The notes under the pieces are model-generated. The model did not search any database. It saw only the letters and a list, made by a program, of their open reading frames with translations, and was not told where the DNA came from. This document shows, piece by piece, positions 17,425-26,043 of a stretch of DNA of 64,000 bases. Source of the stretch: Allobosea sp. Root483D1 (lineage in GTDB: Bacteria > Pseudomonadota > Alphaproteobacteria > Rhizobiales > Beijerinckiaceae); assembly GCF_001429505.1 (NCBI RefSeq), contig NZ_LMJW01000001.1, forward strand, positions 65,705-129,704, given 5' to 3'. Every line of letters starts with the position of its first letter. Within the stretch, counting starts at the first letter, position 1. The position numbers were made by a program, and so were the translations under genes.

Positions 17425-19191
17425 GAAGACCGCAGCCGAATCCTCGACGGCGCCGGCACCCTCCGTCACGGCAAGTTCCAGCGCGGTGGCTTCGCCGACA
17501 TGGTGCTCGGCATAGAAGCGGGCGGTGGCGAGCGCCGCGGCGCCCTGATCCTCGCCCTGCATCGCCAGCGCCTTCTTCGCCAGGCCAGTACCGCCCTGGG
17601 CGAGCGCGAAGAGCTTGAGATAGGGCGTCGCGCCGGCGAGCGCGCTCGCCTGGTCGATGCCCATGGTCGCCAGCATCCACTCGGTCGCCCGCTCGAGCGA
17701 GTCGACGGCCGCACCGAGCCGCGCCGCGCTGTGGCCGAAGCCGGGTGCGTTGGCCTCGCGCACCTGCGCGACGACGCCGCGCATCTCGCCGATCAGCGCC
17801 TTGACGGCATCGCCATTCGAGAGCGGCAGCTTGCGCAGCACGAGGTCGATCGCCTGGATGCCATTGGTGCCCTCATAGATCGTGGCGATGCGGGCATCGC
17901 GCAGATGCTGGGCCGCGCCGGTCTCCTCGACATAGCCCATGCCGCCATGGACCTGGACACCGGTGGAGGCGACCTCGACGCCGATATCGGTGGCATAGGC
18001 CTTGGCGACCGGCGTGATGATCGCAGCGCGTTCGGCCGCGGCCTTGCGCTTGCCCTCATCGGTCTCGCGATGCGAACGGTCGAGCAAGGCGGCTAGCAGC
18101 AGCGAGAGCGAGCGCGCGGCCTGCGTCTTGGAGCGCATCTCCATCAGCATGCGGCGGATGTCGGGGTGGACGATGATCGGGCTCATCGGGGCGCCCTTCG
18201 GCGCATCGAGCGCCGTGCCCTGCTTGCGCTCCTGCGCGAAGGAAAGTGCCTGCTGATAGGCGCGCTCGGCGATGGCGACGCCCTGCACCGCGACGTTGAG
18301 GCGGGCATTGTTCATCATCGTGAACATGCAGGCGAGGCCGCGATTCTCCTCGCCGATCAGCCAGCCGATGGCGCCGCCCTCGTCGCCATAGCTCATGGCG
18401 CAGGTCGGCGAGGCATGGATGCCGAGCTTGTGCTCGACGCCGGTGCAGCGGACATCATTGCGCGAGCCGAGCGAGCCGTCGGCGTTGACCAGGTATTTGG
18501 GCACGAGGAAGAGCGAGATGCCGCGCGTGCCGGGAGGGGCGTCGGGCAGGCGGGCGAGGACGAGATGGACGATATTGTCCGTCATCTCGTGATCGCCATA
18601 GGTGATGAAGATCTTCTGGCCGCTGATGCGGTAGGTGCCGTCGCCGGCGCGCTCGGCCTTGGAGCGCAGGGCGTTGAGATCCGAACCGGCCTGCGGCTCG
18701 GTCAGGTTCATCGTGCCCATCCACTCGCCGGAAACGAGCTTGGCGAGGTAGGTCTCCTTCAGATAGTCGGAACCATGGGCGTGCAGCGCCTCGATCGCGC
18801 CGACCGTAAGCAGCGGGCCAAGCGCAAAGGCGAAGGCGGCCGAATTCCACATCTCGGTGCAGGCCGACTGCACCAGCGTCGGCAGGGCCTGGCCACCATA
18901 GGCCTCCGGCCCCGGCAACGCATTCCAGCCTCCTTTAGCCCAGGCGTGATAGGCCTCCTTCCAGCCCGGCGGGGTGACGACGATGCCGTCCTTGAGCCTG
19001 GAGCCGTGCCGGTCGCCGACGATGTTCAACGGAGCCAGGACATCGCCGGCGAACTTCGCGGCCTCCTCCAGCACCGCCTCGGTGACGCCGTCGGCGAGTT
19101 CCGGTGCCAGCCCCTCATTGATCAGGGCGTCGAGCCCGGCGACATGGCGCATCGTCGCCAGGATATCCTCGACCGGAGCACGGTACGACAT
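17416..19191 (-). CDS. Acyl-CoA dehydrogenase, long DmdC-like type
   Basis: 591-aa FAD-dependent acyl-CoA dehydrogenase. This class is longer than the usual ~385 aa because of an N-terminal extension (SYRAPVEDILATMRHVAGL) and an extra C-terminal domain. Conserved core motifs are MNLTEPQAGSDL (FAD/substrate binding) and YVEETGAAQHLRDARIATIYEGTNGIQ near the C-terminal third. The same layout is found in 3-methylmercaptopropionyl-CoA dehydrogenase DmdC and in many uncharacterised enzymes, so the substrate is open. The ATG at 19191 is where homology begins; the upstream in-frame ATG at 19257 adds only a basic tail. It is a single-gene unit. Confidence 0.88.
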   Translation of the reverse strand: MSYRAPVEDILATMRHVAGLDALINEGLAPELADGVTEAVLEEAAKFAGDVLAPLNIVGDRHGSRLKDGIVVTPPGWKEAYHAWAKGGWNALPGPEAYGGQALPTLVQSACTEMWNSAAFAFALGPLLTVGAIEALHAHGSDYLKETYLAKLVSGEWMGTMNLTEPQAGSDLNALRSKAERAGDGTYRISGQKIFITYGDHEMTDNIVHLVLARLPDAPPGTRGISLFLVPKYLVNADGSLGSRNDVRCTGVEHKLGIHASPTCAMSYGDEGGAIGWLIGEENRGLACMFTMMNNARLNVAVQGVAIAERAYQQALSFAQERKQGTALDAPKGAPMSPIIVHPDIRRMLMEMRSKTQAARSLSLLLAALLDRSHRETDEGKRKAAAERAAIITPVAKAYATDIGVEVASTGVQVHGGMGYVEETGAAQHLRDARIATIYEGTNGIQAIDLVLRKLPLSNGDAVKALIGEMRGVVAQVREANAPGFGHSAARLGAAVDSLERATEWMLATMGIDQASALAGATPYLKLFALAQGGTGLAKKALAMQGEDQGAAALATARFYAEHHVGEATALELAVTEGAGAVEDSAAVFAA

Positions 19192-19353
19192 CGTTTGCCT
19201 CCCTCGGCGCCCGCGCATTCCCGGCGGGCATTCTGCATCGTTGCGTTTGACGGCCATGCTAGCCGCGAACTATTCGCTTGCCCACGCGTCAGCCGGCGCG
19301 CCTACACGCATGCCATCCCGGCATTGTTATAGTTTACATATGAACTTTCAAGA

Positions 19354-20334
19354 GTGCCCGTGACAGGATCTCGCCAGACCCAGCGCCTTTCCGCCGATGA
19401 GGCCGGCATCGCCGCCGCCGCGGAGCTGTTGCGCGCCGGCAGGCTGGTCGCGTTGCCGACCGAGACGGTCTATGGGCTCGCCGCCGATGCGACCGACGAT
19501 CGAGCCGTCGCCTCGATTTACGCCGCCAAGGAGCGCCCGAGCTTCAATCCGCTGATCTCGCATTTGCCGGACATCGACGCCGCAAGGCGCCAGGGCCTTT
19601 TCGACGCCCCTGCGCTGGCGCTGGCGAAGGCGTTCTGGCCGGGGCCGCTGACGCTGGTCGTACCGGCCTCCTCTGCCTGCACGGTCTGCAGCCTCGCCCG
19701 CGCCGGGCTCGACAGCGTCGCGCTCCGCGTGCCGTCGCATCAGGTGGCGCACGCCGTGCTGCAGGCGGCGGGCCGGCCGATCGCCGCGCCCTCGGCCAAT
19801 CGCTCTGGCAGGGTCAGCCCGACGCAGGCCGATCACGTATTCGCCGATCTCGACGGCCGCATCGACGCTGTGCTCGATGCCGGGCCGACGGCAGTCGGCG
19901 TCGAATCCAGCATCGTCGCCTGCCTCGGCGGCGTGCCGCGCCTGCTGCGGCCGGGCGGCGTACCGCGGGCGGCGCTGGAAGCGGCGATCGGGCAAGCCCT
20001 CGTCATCGTCGAGGAAGGCGGCTCGGCGCCGCTCGCGCCCGGACTGCTCGCCTCGCACTATGCGCCGCGGGCGGCCGTCAGGCTCGACGCGGAAGCGGCG
20101 CGTCCCGGCGAAGCCTGGCTCGGCTTCGGGCCGGAGCCGAACGGCGCCCTGCCCGCGCTCGCCTTCAACCTCAGCTCGACCGGCGATCTGACCGAGGCGG
20201 CCGCCAACCTCTTTGCAGCCTTGCGCCGGCTCGACGATCGCGGTCCAAAGACGATCGCCGTCGCGCCAATCCCGATGCATGGGCTTGGCGAGGCGATCAA
20301 CGACCGACTAAAGCGCGCCGCCGCGCCACGCTGA
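19354..20334 (+). CDS. Threonylcarbamoyl-AMP synthase, Sua5 type
   Basis: 326-aa Sua5/YciO/YrdC protein, which makes threonylcarbamoyl-AMP for the t6A37 tRNA modification. The N-terminal YrdC domain (about 10-200) carries LPTETVYGLAADA, KERPSFNPL and the APSANRSGRVSPT loop. The C-terminal Sua5 domain (about 230-326) contains the SHYAP motif, which distinguishes Sua5 from short TsaC. No ATG fits: the gene must start at GTG 19354 or the in-frame GTG 19360. A seven-codon ATG reading frame (19340-19363) overlaps this start in another frame and may influence initiation. Confidence 0.9.
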   Translation: MPVTGSRQTQRLSADEAGIAAAAELLRAGRLVALPTETVYGLAADATDDRAVASIYAAKERPSFNPLISHLPDIDAARRQGLFDAPALALAKAFWPGPLTLVVPASSACTVCSLARAGLDSVALRVPSHQVAHAVLQAAGRPIAAPSANRSGRVSPTQADHVFADLDGRIDAVLDAGPTAVGVESSIVACLGGVPRLLRPGGVPRAALEAAIGQALVIVEEGGSAPLAPGLLASHYAPRAAVRLDAEAARPGEAWLGFGPEPNGALPALAFNLSSTGDLTEAAANLFAALRRLDDRGPKTIAVAPIPMHGLGEAINDRLKRAAAPR

Positions 20335-20396
20335 GGCCCGGCGGGATCGCTTGCATTTCCGCAAGATCTGGCAATGCTGCACGCCGAATTGCCGGA

Positions 20397-21314
20397 GTGT
20401 GGCCATTGTCGATCTCCAAGCTCGCCTGGGATGATTTCCGCCTGATCAAGGCGATCGCCGATGCCGGCGGGCTGACCGGAGCGGCCGCGGCGCTCAACGT
20501 CAATCACTCGACGGTGTTCCGCCGGCTCGGGCAGATCGAGGAGCAGCTCGGCCACGCCCTCTTCGAGCGGCGCAAGACCGGTTATGTCGCGACCTCGGCC
20601 GGCGAGGAGATGACGACGCTGGCCTCGCGCATCGACGACGACGTCACCGCCTTCGGACGCAGGCTGGCAGGGCGCGACCTCGCGCCCTCAGGCGACTTGC
20701 GCGTGACCACCACCGATACGCTCTATCTGCACGTGCTGCTGCCGATCTTCGCGGTGTTCCGGGCCGCGCACCCCTTGATCCGGCTCGACATCGTCATGGC
20801 GAGCCAAACCCTCAATCTCTCGCGCCGCGACGCCGACGTCGCCATCCGCGCCAGCGATTCCCCCGGCGAGACGCTGGTCGGCCGCCGCCTCGCCAATCTG
20901 AACTGGGCCGTCTATGCCCGCGCCGATGCGCCGACCACGGAGGCGGAGGCGCACGAGCCGAAGCTGCTATTCCGGCGCGACTGGGTCGCGCTCGGCGACC
21001 CGCTCGGCTACGTCAAGGCGGCCCGCTATGTCCGCGACCATGTTCCGGCGGACCGGATCGCGCTGCGCTCCTCCGCCGTGCTCGGACTGACGGAAGCGGT
21101 CGAGCAGGGCATCGGCATCGGCCCGCTGCCCTGCTTCATCGCCGACCAGCGGCCGGGGCTCGTCCGTTTGCTGCCGCCGGATCCGGACTTCGCCACCGGC
21201 CTGTGGATCCTGACCCATCCCGACATCAGACACGCGCCGCGGGTGCGTGCCTTCATGGATTTCGTCGGCGGCGAACTCGCCAAACGCAAGGCGCAGCTCG
21301 AAGGCGCGGGCTGA
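20397..21314 (+). CDS. LysR-family transcriptional regulator
   Basis: 305-aa LysR regulator. The N-terminal winged helix contains GGLTGAAAALNVNHSTVFRRLGQIEEQLG. The C-terminal substrate-binding domain includes DVAIRASDSPGETLVGRRLA and the EAVEQGIGIGPLPC loop, typical of the LTTR group that includes Bll-type, amino acid and toxin-resistance regulators. The start is GTG at 20397, with TTG at 20406 as an alternative; no ATG is available. It follows Sua5 by 62 bp and converges with acuI. It does not stand divergent to any gene, so its target is not obvious. Confidence 0.85.
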   Translation: MWPLSISKLAWDDFRLIKAIADAGGLTGAAAALNVNHSTVFRRLGQIEEQLGHALFERRKTGYVATSAGEEMTTLASRIDDDVTAFGRRLAGRDLAPSGDLRVTTTDTLYLHVLLPIFAVFRAAHPLIRLDIVMASQTLNLSRRDADVAIRASDSPGETLVGRRLANLNWAVYARADAPTTEAEAHEPKLLFRRDWVALGDPLGYVKAARYVRDHVPADRIALRSSAVLGLTEAVEQGIGIGPLPCFIADQRPGLVRLLPPDPDFATGLWILTHPDIRHAPRVRAFMDFVGGELAKRKAQLEGAG

Positions 21315-21324
21315 GCATTCAGCC
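21309..21324. terminator. Small hairpin spanning both convergent stop codons
   Basis: GGCTGA (21309-21314) and TCAGCC (21319-21324) form a perfect 6-bp stem with a GCAT loop. The lysR stop TGA and the acuI stop (TCA on the plus strand) are the symmetric halves, so the two stop codons pair with each other. It is short, but the same arrangement recurs at 14785-14807. Confidence 0.4.
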
Positions 21325-22305
21325 GATCTCGACGACGACCCGGCCGCGCACCTTGCCGTCGAGCAGCGCCCGGCCGGTCTCGACGACGTCATCGAGCGGG
21401 ATCGTCGTGGTCATCGCCGCGAGCCTGTCGCGGTCGAGGTCGCGCGCAAGCCGGGCCCAGGCTTCGAGCCGGCGCGGCTTCGGGCACATCACCGAATCGA
21501 CGCCCAGCAGCGCGACGCCGCGCAGGATGAAGGGCGCCACGGAAGCCGGCAGGTCCATGCCCTGCGCCAGCCCGCAGGCGGCGACGGCGCCCCCATATTT
21601 CGTCATCGAGAGCACGTTCGCCAGCGTGTGCGAGCCGACCGCGTCGACGCCGGCGATCCAGCGCTCCTTGCCGAGCGGGCGGCCGGGGTTGGAAAGTTCG
21701 TTACGGTCGATGATCTCGGCGGCACCTAGGCTCTTGAGATAGTCCGCTTCCTCGGGCCGGCCGGTCGAGGCGATCACATGCCAGCCGGCCTTGGCGAGCA
21801 GCGCGGTCGCGACCGAGCCGACACCGCCGGCAGCGCCGGTGACGACGACCGGCCCGTCGGCAGGCTTCAGGCCATGGCGCTCGAGCGCGAGCAGGCAGAG
21901 CATGGCGGTGTAGCCGGCGGTGCCAATCGCCATCGCCTCGGCCGGCGTCATGCCGTCGGGCAGCGGCACCAGCCAGTCGCCCTTGACCCGGCTCTTCTGG
22001 GCATAGGCGCCCAGATGCGTCTCGCCCGTGCCCCAGCCATTGAGGATGACGAGGTCGCCGGGCTTGAAATCGGGGTGATCAGAAACTTCGACCCGGCCGG
22101 CGAAGTCGATGCCGGGGATCATTGGCCAGCGCCGCACCACGGGGGCGCGGCCGGTGATGGCGAGGCCGTCCTTGTAGTTCAGCGTCGAATGGGTGACGCG
22201 GACGGTGACGTCGCCTTCCATCAGGTCCGCTTCGGCGAACTCGCCGAATGCGACGTTGGTGCCGGCTTCGCCCTTGCTGGCGATGAGGGCCTTGAAGGTC
22301 GACAT
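21319..22305 (-). CDS. acuI: Acrylyl-CoA reductase (AcuI/YhdH family)
   Basis: 328-aa zinc-free MDR-superfamily reductase. Family signatures are [24 protein letters not shown], the NADPH-binding [10 protein letters not shown] loop and [20 protein letters not shown]. Characterised members reduce acryloyl-CoA to propionyl-CoA with NADPH, which detoxifies acryloyl-CoA in 3-hydroxypropionate or DMSP metabolism. The length and the absence of catalytic zinc cysteines fit the family. It stands alone between a convergent lysR gene and an MFS gene on the same strand 88 bp upstream. Calling it acuI follows family membership; the in vivo role is inferred. Confidence 0.85.
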   Translation of the reverse strand: MSTFKALIASKGEAGTNVAFGEFAEADLMEGDVTVRVTHSTLNYKDGLAITGRAPVVRRWPMIPGIDFAGRVEVSDHPDFKPGDLVILNGWGTGETHLGAYAQKSRVKGDWLVPLPDGMTPAEAMAIGTAGYTAMLCLLALERHGLKPADGPVVVTGAAGGVGSVATALLAKAGWHVIASTGRPEEADYLKSLGAAEIIDRNELSNPGRPLGKERWIAGVDAVGSHTLANVLSMTKYGGAVAACGLAQGMDLPASVAPFILRGVALLGVDSVMCPKPRRLEAWARLARDLDRDRLAAMTTTIPLDDVVETGRALLDGKVRGRVVVEIG

Positions 22306-22393
22306 GAACTCACTCCTGGGAAGCCATGGAACAGGCCCCTAGGAGTGGCCCGCCCGGCTGCCACCCGCAAGCGGCAAGCCGGTGCGTCTTTGG

Positions 22394-23629
22394 TCAGGCT
22401 GGCTGCGGCACCGCGCGCGCGACCGGCTTTTCGACGATCGGCAGGTTGATCAGCGCCGAGGCGACGCCGAGCGCGACCGAGAGCCACCAGACGATCGTAT
22501 AAGAGCCGAACTGCTCATAGAGGATGCCGCCGAGCAGCACGCCGAGGAAGCCGCCGACCTGGTGCGAGAAGAAGGCGAAGCCGTAGAGCATCGCCATGTA
22601 CTTGGTGCCGAACATCAGCATGACCAGCGCCGAGGTCGGCGGCACGGTCGAGAGCCAGAACACGCCGATGACGATGCCGAAGGCGATCGCGGTCATCGGG
22701 CTCGGCGGCAGCAGGATGAAGACGGCGATGGCGACGGCCCGGCCGAGATAGATCCAGGCGAGCAGATGGCGCTTGGGCATGCGCGCCGTCAGCCAGCCCG
22801 AGCCGAGCGAGCCGACTGCATTGGCGAGGCCGATCGCGGCCAGCGTCCAGCCGCCGACCCAGGCCGGCAGGCCGGTGTCCTTGAGATAGGCCGGCATGTG
22901 CACGGTGATGAAGGCGAGCTGGAAACCGCAGGTGAAGAACCCCAGCACGAGCAGGACGTAGCTCCGGTGCTTGAAGGCCTCGGCCAGCGCCTGCGCGATG
23001 CTCTGGTTGGGGGCGGCAACCGCGCCGGGCGCAGCGGCAGGCTGCTTTGAACCCCGCATCGCCAGCATCACCGAGAGCGGCAGCACAGGCAGCAGGGTGA
23101 AGGCGAAGACGATCAGCGCCTGCTGCCAGCCCAGCGTCTCGATCAGGATGTTGCCGATCGGCGGGAACAGGAACTGGCCGAAGGAGCCGGCGGCGGTGCC
23201 GGCGCCGAAGGCGAGCGGCCGCCATTGCTCCGGCAGAAGCTTGCCGAAGGCGGCGAGGATCAGGTTGAAGGAGCAGGCGGAGAGGCCGAAGCCGATCAGC
23301 ACACCGGCACCCAGATGGAGTTGCAGCGGCGTCGTGGCATAGGACATCGTCACGAGGCCGGCGGCATAGAGCAACGCGCCGACGCAGAGCACCCGCACCA
23401 TGCCGAAGCGGTCGGCGATCGCGCCGGCGAAGGGCGCGCCCAGGCCCCAGAGCAGGTTCTGGATCGCCAGCGCGAGGCTGAACGTGTCGCGACCCCAGCC
23501 GAACTGGGAGATCATCGGGAGCTGAAACAGGCCGGCGCTGGCACGCGGACCGAAGCTGATCAGCGCGATCAGGCAGCCGGCGGCAACGATGATCTCCGGC
23601 GCGTAGCCGCGCTTGGCGGTTGCGGTCAT
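22394..23629 (-). CDS. MFS transporter (OFA/monocarboxylate-like)
   Basis: 411-aa, 12-helix major facilitator. The N-terminal half contains GAIADRFGMVRVL (loop 2-3 signature), then an extended central loop rich in Pro and Ala around residue 205. The C-terminal half has a matching helix set and FAFFSHQVGGFLG. The overall pattern matches the oxalate/formate antiporter and monocarboxylate branch of MFS, but the substrate cannot be assigned. The ATG at 23629 was chosen because the in-frame extension to 23686 is not hydrophobic and resembles non-coding sequence. The 249-bp upstream region holds no gene; I see only a weak TGCAC/GTGCA dyad near 23660. Confidence 0.84.
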   Translation of the reverse strand: MTATAKRGYAPEIIVAAGCLIALISFGPRASAGLFQLPMISQFGWGRDTFSLALAIQNLLWGLGAPFAGAIADRFGMVRVLCVGALLYAAGLVTMSYATTPLQLHLGAGVLIGFGLSACSFNLILAAFGKLLPEQWRPLAFGAGTAAGSFGQFLFPPIGNILIETLGWQQALIVFAFTLLPVLPLSVMLAMRGSKQPAAAPGAVAAPNQSIAQALAEAFKHRSYVLLVLGFFTCGFQLAFITVHMPAYLKDTGLPAWVGGWTLAAIGLANAVGSLGSGWLTARMPKRHLLAWIYLGRAVAIAVFILLPPSPMTAIAFGIVIGVFWLSTVPPTSALVMLMFGTKYMAMLYGFAFFSHQVGGFLGVLLGGILYEQFGSYTIVWWLSVALGVASALINLPIVEKPVARAVPQPA

Positions 23630-23878
23630 GACGAGCTCCGGAGCAGGAAACGTGTGTCTGCACGATAGAGTGTGCAAACAGAGCATGCCAACGCGATTTC
23701 GTTACGTGGCGCATCACAGGATTGCATGGGGATCCGCGCTCCGAACACTCCGAAGAAGTGAAAAATCCGGTTGGCCACGATACACGACACGTCCTCGGTC
23801 ATTGCTGCCAGGAGCCGACCGCGCCGGCGCCATGATGCCTGGGTAGAATGACCTCGGAAGACCGCAAGGAGACTGCCC

Positions 23879-24229
23879 GTGCCGCCGAGCAACGACCGCC
23901 GCATCGACTATATCGAGTTCGTCGTCACCGACATCCCGCGCGCCCGCGCCTTCTACGAGAAGGCCTTCGACTGGACGATGACGGAGTACGGCCCGGAATA
24001 CTGCGCTTTCGCCGATGGCCGGCTTGAGGGTGGCTTCACCACGATCGGCACGGTGAGACCAGGCGGGCCGCTGGTGATCCTCTATGCCGACGATCTCGCC
24101 GCAGCGCAGGCGGCAGTCGAAGCGGCCGGCGGCCAGGTCGTCAAGCCGGCCTTCGACTTCCCCGGCGGCCGACGCTTCCACTTCACCGATCCGGATGGTT
24201 ACGAGCTCGCGGTCTGGACCAAGGCCTGA
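23879..24229 (+). CDS. VOC family protein (glyoxalase/bleomycin-resistance type)
   Basis: 116-aa vicinal oxygen chelate protein. It opens with RRIDYIEFVVTDIPRARAFYEKAFDW and ends with FPGGRRFHFTDPDGYELAVW, the standard two-repeat VOC layout with a Glu metal ligand near the end. Such proteins are often annotated as glyoxalase-like; the function is unknown. The start is GTG (23879) behind a GGAG ribosome site at about 23868. It is preceded by the 249-bp non-coding stretch and followed by a very small ORF. Confidence 0.83.
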   Translation: MPPSNDRRIDYIEFVVTDIPRARAFYEKAFDWTMTEYGPEYCAFADGRLEGGFTTIGTVRPGGPLVILYADDLAAAQAAVEAAGGQVVKPAFDFPGGRRFHFTDPDGYELAVWTKA

Positions 24230-24298
24230 GGCGAAAGAATTCGCCGGCAACCAGCGTGTTTTTCTGCTATGGTCGTCCCTGCAATCTTGGAGGCGACC

Positions 24299-24433
24299 AT
24301 GCGTGCCGTCATAGCGTTGCTAGCTGCCTACAGCTCCTGGCTGTCCCGGATGCTTCTGGTGACGCCGGAGTTCATCACCAAAGATCGACGGGGCAACATG
24401 CCGCCGCCTTCCGGCGGCATCGGAGCCTATTGA
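24299..24433 (+). CDS. Candidate 44-aa small protein
   Basis: Not recognised. An ATG at 24299 sits 5 nt after a strong ribosome site (GGAGG at 24289-24293) and opens 44 codons to TGA at 24431. The peptide begins with a hydrophobic stretch (MRAVIALLAAYSSWLSR), then a polar half with FITKDRRGNMPPPSGG. It could be a membrane-inserted or exported micro-protein. The reading frame closes 5 bp before a strong hairpin (24439-24463), which also supports a real transcription unit. Against it: the length is below any statistical threshold and I know no family. Confidence 0.45.
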   Translation: MRAVIALLAAYSSWLSRMLLVTPEFITKDRRGNMPPPSGGIGAY

Positions 24434-24438
24434 TCGAC

Positions 24439-24463
24439 GCTGCCCGCCTTCAGGACGGGCAGC
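24439..24463. terminator. Terminator-like hairpin between convergent units
   Basis: GCTGCCCG (24439-24446) and CGGGCAGC (24456-24463) pair perfectly; an inner CC/GG pair shortens the loop. It lies between the 44-aa ORF (plus) and the dapA-like gene (minus) and could end both. Confidence 0.6.
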
Positions 24464-24476
24464 ATCAGCGCCTGGG

Positions 24477-25394
24477 TTACTTGCCCCAGCGCAGCGCCAG
24501 CGGATCGAGTTCGCGCGCGAGCTCGAGCAAGCCTTCGCGTGTCTTCGGATGCAGCGGCGTCAGCGGATGACGGACGGCGTCCGACTTGATCACGCCACCG
24601 GCCTGCATCACCGCCTTGGCCGAGCGCAGGCCGCATTGCCGGTTCTCGTAGTTGATGATCGGCAGCACGCGGGCATAGAGCGCCGCCGCCTGCTTGCGGT
24701 CGCCGGACGCATGCGCCGCCAGGATCGGCTTGATCAGGTCGGGGATCATCGCCGATGTCATCGTGCCGGTGGCGCCGGCGTCGAGATCGGCCATCAGCGT
24801 GATCGCCTCCTCGCCGTCGAACGGCCCGACGATGGCGTCGCCCCCGGCCTCGATCAGCGAGCGCAGCTTGCCCGCCGTACCCGGTACCTCGATCTTGAAG
24901 TAGCGGACGAGCGGCACCTCCTTGTTGAGCCTGATCATGAAGGGCACGGTCATGGTCACGCCGGAGAGCGGCGCGTCCTGCAGGATGATCGGGATACCGC
25001 AGGCGTCGGCGACGATCTTGAAGTGCTCGATCATGCCCTGCTCGTCGGCCTTGAGCAGCGCGCCGTGATAAGGCGGCATCATCATCAGCATCTTGGCACC
25101 GGCATCGGCCGCCGCCTTGGCGCGCTGGGCAGCGATGCGGGTCGAGAAATGCGAGGTGGTGACGCAGACAGGCACCCGGCCCGCGACCTGCTCGATCGAG
25201 AGCCGCATGACCTCGTCACGCTCGGCATCGGTCAAGAGGAACTGCTCGGAGAAATTGGCGAGGATGCAGATGCCGTCGACACCCTGGTCGACCATCAGGT
25301 CCATGACCCGGCAGTTGCCCTCGTGGTCGACGTCGCCGTTCTCGTGGAAGATGGTCGGCGCGATCGGGATGATGCCCTTGTAGGGTTCGCTCAT
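24477..25394 (-). CDS. Dihydrodipicolinate synthase/KDG-type aldolase family protein
   Basis: 305-aa TIM-barrel class I aldolase/dehydratase of the DapA superfamily. The Schiff-base lysine is in YFKIE at K167. The position that carries the catalytic Tyr of DapA (YNVP) reads ILQDAPLSG here, so it is not a lysine-pathway DapA. A related QDAP motif is known from sugar-acid dehydratases of this superfamily such as 2-keto-3-deoxyarabonate dehydratase (family recollection). It is the last gene of the pdxA-tctCBA-macrodomain operon. A role in breaking down the imported organic or sugar acid is therefore likely, but the substrate is unknown. Confidence 0.82.
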   Translation of the reverse strand: MSEPYKGIIPIAPTIFHENGDVDHEGNCRVMDLMVDQGVDGICILANFSEQFLLTDAERDEVMRLSIEQVAGRVPVCVTTSHFSTRIAAQRAKAAADAGAKMLMMMPPYHGALLKADEQGMIEHFKIVADACGIPIILQDAPLSGVTMTVPFMIRLNKEVPLVRYFKIEVPGTAGKLRSLIEAGGDAIVGPFDGEEAITLMADLDAGATGTMTSAMIPDLIKPILAAHASGDRKQAAALYARVLPIINYENRQCGLRSAKAVMQAGGVIKSDAVRHPLTPLHPKTREGLLELARELDPLALRWGK

Positions 25395-25434
25395 GGCAAG
25401 GCCTCGGCTGCTCGTGGTTGGGAAAGGGTTGCGC

Positions 25435-25968
25435 TCATTGCGCCCGCAGGTCGCCGGCCTCGACGAGCTCGCGCTGGTAGATGGCGAGGTCCTCGGGCGA
25501 GAAGCAGCAGAAGGTGATCTCGTCGAAATCGGGCCTGGCTTTCAGCGCTGCAGCGACCGTCGCCACGGCGATCTTCGCCGCAGCTGCGATCGGATAGCCA
25601 TAGACACCGGTGCTGATGCTGGGAAAGGCGATGGTTCGCGCGCCCGCTCCAGCCGCAACCACCAGGGAGCGGCGATAGCAGGAAGCGAGCAGTTCCGCCT
25701 CGCTCTGGCCGCCGCCCTGCCAGACCGGCCCGACCGTGTGGATCACGAAGCGCGCCCGCAGCCGGTAACCCTGGGTCAGCTTGGCGTCGCCGGTCTGGCA
25801 GCCGCCGAGCCTGCGGCATTCCTGCAGGAGCTCCGGCCCCGCCGCGCGATGGATCGCACCGTCGACCCCGCCCCCGCCCAGCAGCGAATTGTTGGCCGCA
25901 TTGACGATGGCGTCGACGGGAAGCGTCGTGATGTCGGCCTGGATGGCGCGCAGCCTTGCATCCGTCAT
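25435..25968 (-). CDS. Macrodomain protein (ADP-ribose deacylase-like)
   Basis: 177-aa macrodomain of the YmdB/MacroD type. The ADP-ribose site motifs are [21 protein letters not shown] (about residues 19-39) and the phosphate loop [11 protein letters not shown] (about 112-122). Enzymes of this group hydrolyse O-acetyl-ADP-ribose or remove mono-ADP-ribose from protein. The gene lies between tctA (75 bp upstream) and the dapA-like gene (40 bp downstream), all on the minus strand, so it appears to be part of the uptake/catabolic operon, an unusual location for a macrodomain. The length is normal for the family. Confidence 0.88.
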   Translation of the reverse strand: MTDARLRAIQADITTLPVDAIVNAANNSLLGGGGVDGAIHRAAGPELLQECRRLGGCQTGDAKLTQGYRLRARFVIHTVGPVWQGGGQSEAELLASCYRRSLVVAAGAGARTIAFPSISTGVYGYPIAAAAKIAVATVAAALKARPDFDEITFCCFSPEDLAIYQRELVEAGDLRAQ

Positions 25969-26043
25969 CGGCGATCCGTCCTCGGCTCGGTTCTGGACGG
26001 TTCACCATAGCGTCGGTAGTCAGCCTCCGGCAGTGCGTCTGGA

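Noticed and set aside
17416..22305. DMSP demethylation pathway from the DmdC-like dehydrogenase and AcuI
   Set aside because: No DmdA, DmdB or DmdD gene is nearby, the two genes are in different units separated by sua5 and lysR, and both families are widespread without DMSP use.
24256..24570. 104-codon open frame across the 44-aa ORF and into the dapA-like gene
   Set aside because: It has no ribosome site, runs through a strong hairpin and overlaps the 3' end of a well-supported gene.
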